From the NCBI GenBank assembly GCA_003023105.1, contig PXSZ01000039.1:1-5194 (forward strand): a stretch of DNA of 5,194 bases, in the 5' to 3' direction. Position numbers and translations under genes: made by a program. Of the stretch, positions 1 to 5,148 are shown piece by piece. The notes beneath the pieces were generated by a model. That model saw only the letters and a list, made by a program, of their open reading frames with translations. It searched no databases and was not told where the DNA came from. Every line of letters begins with the position of its first letter. Within the stretch, counting starts at the first letter, position 1. The DNA is from Bacteroidetes bacterium QH_10_64_37. Lineage in GTDB: Bacteria > Bacteroidota > Rhodothermia > Rhodothermales > Salinibacteraceae.

Positions 1-399
1 CATCTGTGCGAGGGCGCGGAAGCGCTCCAGCGTGGACTGCCGGGCCGCTGGGTTCGTGGCAAATTCCTCCACCGTCGTGCCGTCGTCCGGCCCAATCTCA
101 ATCCACGTCCGCTCGATCCCGGCCCGGCGCGTGGCGCGGAGAAAGCGGCGGAGATCCGTCGTGTCGTGAATGCCCGACTCGTAGGGAATAATGTTCTGCC
201 GTTGAGCGAAGGCGAGCTTCGTCTGAAACAGCAGGGAGTCCTCCGGGAGAAAGTTGTTGGCGCCGGTCCACATGAACAGGGTCGTGCGATCTGGGGACTG
301 GGGGGCCGGGTCCGCGGTGGGAAGGACGTACAGAAGGAAGGCGACGAGTATGACTGCCAGGCCGGGGAGCAGGCCCGCCCAGAGACGAAACCGCGACAT
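1..399 (-). CDS. Membrane-anchored or exported protein of unknown function (N-terminal part, cut by window edge)
   Basis: From the ATG at 399-397 the minus strand stays open for 133 codons to the window edge, so only the N-terminus is present. Residues 1-5 (MSRFR) are basic and residues 6-26 form an uninterrupted hydrophobic stretch, giving a signal anchor or uncleaved signal peptide. A short Pro/Asp-rich linker follows (about 27-38), then a soluble domain. That domain begins with a strand-like TLFMWTG at 40-46, followed by an IIPYESGIHDTTDLRRFLRA segment near 70-89, a helix, and the strand-like TWIEIGPDDG at 98-107. The alternation of strands and helices resembles the start of a TIM-barrel, as in some glycoside hydrolases, but that is only an impression and I do not recognise the family. 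No Shine-Dalgarno site precedes the ATG; the leader is a pyrimidine run. The gene is transcribed away from the 863 gene across a long shared intergenic region. Confidence 0.8.
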   Translation of the reverse strand, partial: MSRFRLWAGLLPGLAVILVAFLLYVLPTADPAPQSPDRTTLFMWTGANNFLPEDSLLFQTKLAFAQRQNIIPYESGIHDTTDLRRFLRATRRAGIERTWIEIGPDDGTTVEEFATNPAARQSTLERFRALAQM

Positions 400-741
400 A
401 TCGAAAGGAGGGAGGGAGAGAGGAACGTCAACGTCAGGGCATGCTGGGTCCGGAGACGCAGGGAGGCTGAGGAGTTCTCCTGGATCCCTGCTCACGGCCC
501 TCTTTGGAGAGTACCGGATGTGTCACTGAAGATCAACGAGTGTGCTGTTCCACCGCGAGACGAATCGCACGTTCGTGGAAATAGACGGCGCTGATCGGTG
601 CGAGCGCACGGTCACTGACGACGCGTGGCACGATCTTTTGGAGCAAAAATTTGGCCTCCGCTACCGCTCCGGGTGAACAGGGATTTCTCATTTCTGCGTT
701 CGCATTCGTATCATGCCCTAGCCCACGCTGCGGGGTACAGT

Positions 742-749
742 TACTTTTG
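742..749 (+). promoter_or_regulatory. Candidate Bacteroidota-type -7 promoter box for the lactonase gene
   Basis: TACTTTTG matches all fixed positions of the TAnnTTTG -7 consensus known for the primary sigma factor of Bacteroidetes. It would place transcription start near 755-757 and give a leader of about 107 nt for the gene at 863. I see no TTG/TTTG -33 element at the usual distance upstream, so the call rests on one short match in a less GC-rich stretch. Confidence 0.35.
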
Positions 750-754
750 CCCGA

Positions 755-829
755 ATGCATGTCCCGATCCCTGTCGGGGCCGCCTCTTGTGCCTCGCTAC
801 GCCTCTCGTGAAAAATCCGGGCTAATCCG
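755..829. repeat. Compact palindrome plus short-repeat element (possible dispersed intergenic repeat)
   Basis: The element starts with the palindrome ATGCAT (755-760). It continues with a hairpin whose arms are GTCCCGA (761-767) and TCGGGGC (774-780), seven pairs including one G-T, around a 6-nt loop. Next come two 11-mers differing at one base, CGCCTCTTGTG (781-791) and CGCCTCTCGTG (800-810), with another GCCTCGC between them. It ends with two direct AATCCG copies exactly 10 bp apart (814-819 and 824-829). This density of short symmetric and tandem motifs is typical of REP-like or other dispersed intergenic repeats. Copy number elsewhere in the genome cannot be seen here. It could instead be a structured leader of the lactonase mRNA. 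Confidence 0.4.
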
Positions 830-862
830 CTGTCTTTCGTTCAAACCGTTTCACCCCGTTCC

Positions 863-1792
863 ATGACTCGCACACGAAATGCCTTCGCTCGCGCAGCCCC
901 ATCGATCCTCCTGGCCTGTCTCGGCCTCGTGGGAGGGATGAGCATCGTCCCCACCGTGCAGGCCCAGTCCTCGCCCGTGCCAAAGGGAGCAACCGTCGAG
1001 AAAATTGCGGATGGGTTCGAGTTTACCGAGGGGCCGCTCTGGTACGAGGGACGACTGGTGTTTAGCGACATCCCGGCCAACACGGTCTACCAGTGGACGC
1101 CGCAGGAGGGGTCCAGCATCTTTCTCAAGCCGTCTGGGCACGCCAACGGTCTCGCGGTCGACGGGCAGGGGCGCCTGCTACTGGCGCAGCACGACGGGCA
1201 GGTGGGGCGCCTGGCGGCAGAAAACAAGATTGAGCCCCTGGCGCAATCGTACCAGGGCAAGCGCCTCAACAGCCCGAACGACCTGACGGTGGCCGACGAC
1301 GGCGCCATCTACTTCACGGACCCGCCGTACGGGGTGGACGCGGAGAACCGGGCGCTCGACTTTTCGGGCGTCTATCGCCTCGACCCGGACGGATCTCCGA
1401 CGGTGCTCACAAAAGAATTCTCCCGGCCCAACGGCATCTGCCTCTCGCCGGATGAGTCGATCCTTTATGTCAACGACTCCGGTGAGAATATCATTCGGGC
1501 GTATGACGTGACCGACGACGGAGGGATCACGAACGGGCGCCAATTCGCGGCGCTGGAGGGGGAGGAGCCGGGAAATACCGACGGCATGAAAGTCGACGCC
1601 GAGGGCAACCTGTACACGACCGGTCCCGGCGGGATCTGGATCTACGCTCCCAGCGGCGAGCGGATCGATCGCATCTCCGTGCCGGAGGCCCCCACCAACG
1701 TGGCCTTCGGGGGGCCGGAGCGCAAGTCCCTCTTCATCACCGCCCAGGCCAACGTGTACCGCATCCCCGTCACCGTTGCCGGGGTGGAGTAG
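863..1792 (+). CDS. Exported SMP-30/gluconolactonase/LRE-family lactonase
   Basis: A 309-residue protein of the six-bladed beta-propeller SMP-30/gluconolactonase family. Such enzymes hydrolyse sugar lactones (for example gluconolactone to gluconate) or other lactones using one divalent metal. Residues 1-34 look like a signal peptide: basic start, hydrophobic 12-29, and a VQA cleavage site after 34, so it should act in the periplasm or outside the cell. Family landmarks are in order: FTEGPLW with the metal ligand Glu56, LNSPNDL around 135-141, RPNGI with Asn190, and TDGMK with Asp240, which correspond to the Glu/Asn/Asn/Asp set of SMP-30. The propeller is complete and the length is normal. The ATG at 863 is chosen because the signal peptide begins directly there; the leader has no Shine-Dalgarno site. 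The SDR-like gene follows after 61 bp, probably in the same transcript. Substrate is not determinable. LLAC at 16-19 faintly resembles a lipobox but is a poorer fit than VQA. Confidence 0.9.
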   Translation: MTRTRNAFARAAPSILLACLGLVGGMSIVPTVQAQSSPVPKGATVEKIADGFEFTEGPLWYEGRLVFSDIPANTVYQWTPQEGSSIFLKPSGHANGLAVDGQGRLLLAQHDGQVGRLAAENKIEPLAQSYQGKRLNSPNDLTVADDGAIYFTDPPYGVDAENRALDFSGVYRLDPDGSPTVLTKEFSRPNGICLSPDESILYVNDSGENIIRAYDVTDDGGITNGRQFAALEGEEPGNTDGMKVDAEGNLYTTGPGGIWIYAPSGERIDRISVPEAPTNVAFGGPERKSLFITAQANVYRIPVTVAGVE

Positions 1793-1853
1793 TGCCATAG
1801 AGCAAAAGTCCCTGTTTCCTCTCGAACTTCCCATCCAACACCCTCAATTCCCC

Positions 1854-2456
1854 ATGAACGTACTCGTTGTCGGCGGCACCGGAACGATCGGGAGAGCCGT
1901 GGTCGACGCCCTCTCGGAGCAGCACGACGTGACGGTTGCGGGGCACACGAGCGGCGAGGTCCAGGTCGACCTGGCCGATCCCGACTCGATTGAGCAGCTC
2001 TACGCCGCCGTCGGGCCGCTGGACGCCGTGCTGGCCTGCGCGGGCGAGGCGGCCTTCGGGGCCCTCGACGAGCTGAGCGATGACGATTTTGCCCTGAGCC
2101 TGTCCAACAAGCTGATGGGGCAGGTGAACCTCGTTCGCCGCGGGCTCGATGCGGTGCGCAACGGGGGCGTCTTTACGCTCACGAGCGGCGTGCTCAGTCA
2201 AGAACCAATGCCGGGGAGCGCGGCGGTCAGTCTCGTCAATGCCGGGGTGGAGGGCTTCGCCCGGGCCGCCGCGCTGGAGGCGCCGCGCGAGATTCGGGTC
2301 AACGTGGTGAGCCCGCCCTGGGTGGCCGAAACGCTCGATGCGATGGGGGAGGACCCCGAGGACGGTCTTCCGGCGGCCACGGTTGCCGAGGCTTACCGGA
2401 AAAGCCTGGAGGGGGACATGACCGGCGAGACGATTGATGCGCGGACCGTGGCGTAA
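1854..2456 (+). CDS. Small SDR-fold protein lacking the catalytic Tyr/Lys (Lin1944-like)
   Basis: A 200-residue Rossmann-fold protein of the short-chain dehydrogenase/reductase superfamily. It has the glycine-rich nucleotide-binding motif GGTGTIG (7-13), an acidic VDLAD strand end (38-42), ACAG at 61-64 in place of NAG, and the conserved helix SNKLMGQVNL (84-93). The TLTSG strand carries the usual catalytic Ser position (Ser111), and the helix VNAGVEGFARAAALE (128-142) and RVNVVSPPW (148-156) follow. The YxxxK pair is absent: the aligned positions are Val125 and Asn129. This fits the Lin1944-like/PRK07578 subgroup, in which typical SDR active-site residues are missing and function is undetermined. 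The ATG at 1854 was chosen because it opens directly into the first Rossmann strand; an in-frame TTG at 1776 would overlap the lactonase and add a non-conserved tail. The protein is strongly acidic, presumably cytoplasmic, and likely co-transcribed with the lactonase. Confidence 0.88.
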   Translation: MNVLVVGGTGTIGRAVVDALSEQHDVTVAGHTSGEVQVDLADPDSIEQLYAAVGPLDAVLACAGEAAFGALDELSDDDFALSLSNKLMGQVNLVRRGLDAVRNGGVFTLTSGVLSQEPMPGSAAVSLVNAGVEGFARAAALEAPREIRVNVVSPPWVAETLDAMGEDPEDGLPAATVAEAYRKSLEGDMTGETIDARTVA

Positions 2457-2618
2457 CCCCCTCTTCGCGGCTGCATTCCGTCGGCCCACTCCGTCTGCAC
2501 TGCGATGAGACGGGAACTTGTGGGTTCCTCTATTGCCGATCCAAGGGGGGATAGCGATGGGCTCCTCGCGGCGAACTGACGCACATCGCTGTTTCCACGA
2601 AGGCAAAGCCCCTCCAGA
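2457..2618. other. Convergent intergenic region
   Basis: A 162-bp gap between the stop codons of the SDR-like gene and the protease. It contains a six-G run (2545-2550), a short dyad GGAAC/GTTCC (2513-2517 and 2524-2528), and the longer dyad annotated at 2551-2592. No open frame here looks coding, and no clear GC-stem plus U-tract terminator is visible for either gene. Confidence 0.6.
2551..2592. terminator. Weak candidate bidirectional terminator (dyad between convergent genes)
   Basis: The arms ATAGCGATG (2551-2559) and CATCGCTGT (2584-2592) pair over nine positions, eight Watson-Crick and one G-T, with a perfect 7-bp core AGCGATG/CATCGCT. The loop is long (24 nt) and neither side has a proper U-tract. 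The position between converging genes is the main argument for a terminator role. Confidence 0.25.
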
Positions 2619-4328
2619 CTACTTCGAGGCCACCGTCTCTTGCGCCCGCTGGAGCGCGGCCTGCGCGTCGACGATGGCTCCGGTGCGGGAGAGTTTGCCG
2701 AAGCGCACGGTGCCGGAGTCGCCGGGGCGGGTCACGAGTTGATCCTTGTAGCGCGTCGCGGTGTCGAGGATGATGGAGCGGACCTCGGTGGCGGACAGCG
2801 ACGGGTAGTAGGCCATCATGAGCGCGGCCAGTCCGCTCACCATCGGGGCGGCCATGCTCGTGCCGTCGTTTCGTTTGTATTTGTTCTTGGGCACGGTGGA
2901 GTAGATGGACTGGCCCGGGGCGAAGACGTCCACCCGGTCTGCGCCGTAGTTGCTAAACCGGGCGGCCAGTTGCTTGCCGCCCTTCCAGGACGAAGCCCCC
3001 ACCTCGATCCAGCGCTGAGCCCGGCCGCCGCCCTCGTAGTAGGGCGAGGGGAAGTTGTCGGTCGAGTCCACGTTGGCCCCGTCGTTGCCCGCAGCATGGA
3101 CCATGAGGACGCCCATCGAGTCGGCGTACTGCACGGCGGCGTCCACCACGTCCTTGTGAGGCGAGTACTTCTTGCCGAAGCTCATGTTGATGACGTCGGC
3201 CCCGTTGTTGGCGGCGTAGCGAATGGCGTTGGCCACGTCCTTGTCGCGCTCGTCGCCGTTGGGCACGGCGCGGACGGGCATGATGCGAACGCTCCGGGCA
3301 ACGCCCTTGATGCCGATTCCATTTTGGCGCGTGGCTCCAATGATTCCGGCGACGTGGGTGCCGTGAGAGGCGTCGGGGCCCACCACGTCATTGTTGCCGT
3401 ACCGGCGTTCGGTCTTATCCGAGTAGTCATCCTCCACGATGGGACGCGGGTTGAAGTCCGGGTTGTAATTATACTCGACCTGCCGCTGCAACTGATTTTT
3501 ATACTCGCGAAGGTCTGCGGGGGTGAGGCCCTGGTCGTAGAAGTACTGAAGCGTTTTCTGGGCCCGGCGCACGTTCTGCTGAGAGCTCGATACGGAGCGG
3601 ACGGCCTCCTGGGTGAGGGAGTCGGTCTGAAGGTGCGTCTTCAGGATCTGTACGGAGGTCTGGACGGCGGTCTGTGTCTTCTGCACGCTCCGGAGCCGTT
3701 TCTTGGCCTGCCGACGCTTCTTCCGGAAGGTGCGTTTGATCTTTTGGTACCGCTGGTACGGGTCCCGATTGGTCGGGGCGACGTTGGCCGAATCCACTCC
3801 GGCAAAGCGTTCACGGAGATCGACGTAGATTCGCGTGAGTTCGTACGTGTCCTGGTTGACGTTTTTGTCGTTGGGGCCTCCGATGAAGTTCCAGCCGTGT
3901 ACGTCGTCGGCGTAGCCGTTATCGTCGTCGTCCACGCCGTTGCCTGGCACCTCGTCGGCGTTAGTCCAGGTCTCTGCCGCGAGGTCCTCGTGGTCGATGT
4001 CGATCCCGGAGTCGATGATGGCGACCTGCACCGTGTCCTGAAGCGCGCGGTCCTGCAAGACGGATCGGTAGGCCGCCTGGGTGTTGAGGCCGGGGCCACT
4101 GCCGGGCACACGGTCGAGATGGTACCAGTCCTGGGGTGCCCGTGACGGAGCAGGGGGGGGAGAGGCGTCCGTCTTCTCCGTCTCTTCGGCCGTCGGGGAG
4201 GATTCCGGTTGGGCCGATGCGGTCGTGGTGGTGTCACGGTCGGTAGAAGTCGCGGTGGGGCGACTCCCGGAGCACCCGATCAGGAGAAGGGCAAGGAGCA
4301 GCGAGAGGAGGGTCGTTGCCTGTTTCAT
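2619..4328 (-). CDS. Lipoprotein S8 subtilisin-like serine protease with large basic helical insertion
   Basis: A 569-residue secreted endopeptidase. Residues 1-18 are a lipoprotein signal with lipobox LIGC (Cys19), so the mature enzyme should be lipid-anchored to a membrane. A Thr/Ser/Pro/Glu-rich linker covers about 22-66. The peptidase S8 domain runs from about 98 to 560, with catalytic Asp106 (IIDSGID), His322 (SHGTHVAG), oxyanion Asn415 (AAGND) and Ser491 (GTSMAAP). An Asp/Asn-rich loop at 123-148 (NGVDDDDNGY...GWNF) resembles the one seen in Bacteroidetes subtilases. Asp and His are 216 residues apart, against roughly 30 in subtilisin, because of an insertion at about 150-310 rich in Lys, Arg and Gln and predicted helical. 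There is no obvious propeptide domain and no sorting domain after the peptidase. The ATG at 4328 is preferred over an in-frame GTG at 4370 because it starts the lipoprotein signal exactly. The Cys-rich gene lies 46 bp upstream, likely in the same operon. Confidence 0.92.
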   Translation of the reverse strand: MKQATTLLSLLLALLLIGCSGSRPTATSTDRDTTTTASAQPESSPTAEETEKTDASPPPAPSRAPQDWYHLDRVPGSGPGLNTQAAYRSVLQDRALQDTVQVAIIDSGIDIDHEDLAAETWTNADEVPGNGVDDDDNGYADDVHGWNFIGGPNDKNVNQDTYELTRIYVDLRERFAGVDSANVAPTNRDPYQRYQKIKRTFRKKRRQAKKRLRSVQKTQTAVQTSVQILKTHLQTDSLTQEAVRSVSSSQQNVRRAQKTLQYFYDQGLTPADLREYKNQLQRQVEYNYNPDFNPRPIVEDDYSDKTERRYGNNDVVGPDASHGTHVAGIIGATRQNGIGIKGVARSVRIMPVRAVPNGDERDKDVANAIRYAANNGADVINMSFGKKYSPHKDVVDAAVQYADSMGVLMVHAAGNDGANVDSTDNFPSPYYEGGGRAQRWIEVGASSWKGGKQLAARFSNYGADRVDVFAPGQSIYSTVPKNKYKRNDGTSMAAPMVSGLAALMMAYYPSLSATEVRSIILDTATRYKDQLVTRPGDSGTVRFGKLSRTGAIVDAQAALQRAQETVASK

Positions 4329-4374
4329 CAAGGCGGGTTGTTGTGGGGGGAGCGAGGCGGGAGGCGGCACGCAG

Positions 4375-4887
4375 CTACGCGACGACCGGCCCCTGCAGAT
4401 CGCGTTTCAGTTCGGGGGGAAGGCCGAGGTGCTCGTCGCGGAAGCCGCCGAGGTCGTCGATCGTTTCGTTCGAGAGGCGCTCTGCGAGGGCGTCCATCGC
4501 GGGACCGCCCATCAGGAGGGGGAGGTGGGTGAGCAGCAGTTCGTCCCCCCGGCAGTGGGCCATCACCTGATACTCCTCAAGCTTCTCCCGGGGCGTGCCG
4601 TGCACGATGCACCGCCGCGTCCAGTCGCTCGGGTCGGGCGACTCGGCCTCGAGGAGCGCACCGGTGCGATTGGCGAGGTCGATGTGTTCGACCAGGTACG
4701 CCTGGCACCGGCGTTTCGAGGCCTCCGAAAAGGACGCCCGCATCTCGGCGTGACAGTCCATGCAGAGGGCGTACTCGAAGACTGTCTCCTGCACGTCGTA
4801 CGCCTCGTACCGGCGGTAGCCCTTCTCGATCAGGTACTCGGTCGACCCGTCCAGGAGGGCCGTGTCGCAGGCGAGGCACGTCGACAT
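4375..4887 (-). CDS. Small Cys-rich, zinc-ribbon-like protein of unknown function
   Basis: A 170-residue predicted cytoplasmic protein that I do not recognise. It opens with CLAC (Cys4, Cys7), then CMDC 34 residues later (Cys42, Cys45). Two knuckles of this kind usually bind one zinc as a zinc ribbon. Further possible ligands are His46, Cys61, Cys93, His96, His111 and Cys112. The C-terminal half (about 100-170) mixes helices and ends in an acidic segment, SNETIDDLGGFRDEHLGLPPELK, containing no membrane span. The start at 4887 is chosen because the CxxC motif follows immediately; the frame stays open further upstream to a GTG at 5184, but that extension is Arg/Ser/Pro-rich and looks non-coding. 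GGGAG five bases before the ATG is the only Shine-Dalgarno-like sequence seen at any start here. The gene precedes the subtilase in the same direction, so regulation or quality control of the protease is possible but unproven. Confidence 0.8.
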   Translation of the reverse strand: MSTCLACDTALLDGSTEYLIEKGYRRYEAYDVQETVFEYALCMDCHAEMRASFSEASKRRCQAYLVEHIDLANRTGALLEAESPDPSDWTRRCIVHGTPREKLEEYQVMAHCRGDELLLTHLPLLMGGPAMDALAERLSNETIDDLGGFRDEHLGLPPELKRDLQGPVVA

Positions 4888-5016
4888 GGGCTCTCCCGTC
4901 TCGATTGAGTAGAACGATTCAGGGAGGGCAATTCGTTCGGGAAGCACAGTGGAGACCAAGTGGGTACGAACAGCGTGCGAGTGAGCCAGTCGACAGAGCG
5001 ACGGCGCTTTTTCTTG

Positions 5017-5024
5017 TAAATGTG
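5017..5024 (+). promoter_or_regulatory. Candidate -7 box for the divergent gene at 5149
   Basis: TAAATGTG differs from the Bacteroidetes -7 consensus TAnnTTTG at one fixed position and lies in the only AT-rich stretch of this region. Transcription would start near 5031, so the nested inverted repeat would be the first element of a leader of about 118 nt. There is no recognisable -33 box. Confidence 0.25.
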
Positions 5025-5035
5025 AGCGCGCCGGA

Positions 5036-5088
5036 AGATTCGTTTGCGGATTCTCCCTCGGTAGTCCAGAATCCGGGGGCACGAATCT
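5036..5088. repeat. Nested inverted repeat (two stacked 8-bp perfect stems)
   Basis: The outer arms AGATTCGT (5036-5043) and ACGAATCT (5081-5088) are perfect reverse complements. Directly inside them, the arms CGGATTCT (5047-5054) and AGAATCCG (5068-5075) are also perfect. The stems are separated by an asymmetric internal loop (TTG against GGGGC) and closed by a 13-nt loop (5055-5067). As RNA this would be one long interrupted hairpin. As DNA it gives four GATTC/GAATC half-sites, a possible operator. No U-tract follows on either strand, so a simple terminator is unlikely. Confidence 0.6.
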
Positions 5089-5148
5089 GGAGCGACGACG
5101 GCTCGTGCAATCCTGCGCGCTGTACTCTTCACATTCAAAGATCCTGCC

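Larger units (their letters stand above)
400..862. other. Divergent intergenic region, 463 bp, no convincing gene
   Basis: This lies between the minus-strand gene ending at 399 and the plus-strand lactonase at 863, so it should hold promoters for both. Short open frames exist on both strands (for example 533-760 minus and 625-825 plus), but their codon usage and composition do not look like the neighbouring genes. The region contains a 23-nt pure purine tract on the plus strand (403-425), several short dyads (ACGAA/TTCGT at 560-576, GTGCG/CGCAC at 598-609), a candidate -7 box at 742-749 and a repeat-like palindromic element at 755-829. Confidence 0.7.
4888..5148. promoter_or_regulatory. Divergent intergenic region, likely promoters for both flanking genes
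   Basis: This 261-bp region separates the minus-strand Cys-rich gene from the putative plus-strand gene at 5149. It holds several dyads: GAACGA/TCGTTC (4912-4917 and 4933-4938, in the leader of the Cys-rich gene), CGGCGC/GCGCCG (5002-5007 and 5028-5033) flanking an AT-rich stretch, and the nested repeat at 5036-5088. On the minus strand, GATCTTTG (5143-5136) matches seven of eight positions when compared with TAnnTTTG, but no -33 element supports it. Confidence 0.5.

Noticed and set aside
508..536. Sigma70-like boxes on the minus strand (TTGATC, 17 bp, TACTCT) for the left-edge gene
   Set aside because: The spacing is ideal, but the boxes match only 4/6 and 3/6 positions and do not fit the Bacteroidetes -7 consensus; it is likely a chance match.
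533..760. A 75-codon open frame on the minus strand in the intergenic region
   Set aside because: It overlaps the likely promoter and repeat region of the lactonase, its N-terminal part reads through the palindromic element, its GC3 is lower than in the real genes, and the product matches nothing I recognise. A decayed gene fragment is possible but cannot be supported.
625..825. A 66-codon open frame on the plus strand before the lactonase
   Set aside because: The composition is rich in Cys, Pro, His and aromatic residues, not the acidic profile of the other proteins, and it runs through the short-repeat element.
2513..2528. GGAAC/GTTCC hairpin as terminator for the SDR-like gene
   Set aside because: The stem has only five perfect pairs with a 6-nt loop and is followed by no U-tract.
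1178..2606. Long minus-strand open frames opposite the lactonase and SDR-like genes
   Set aside because: They are antisense to genes with clear family motifs and have the Arg/His/Gly-rich composition of shadows.
2640..4145. A 501-codon open frame on the plus strand
   Set aside because: It is antisense to the subtilase, whose catalytic motifs and lipobox are clear. The Val/Gly/His-rich product is a typical high-GC shadow.
4329..4370. Use of GTG at 4370 as the protease start
   Set aside because: It would put 14 Pro-rich residues in front of a complete lipoprotein signal peptide that starts at the ATG at 4328.
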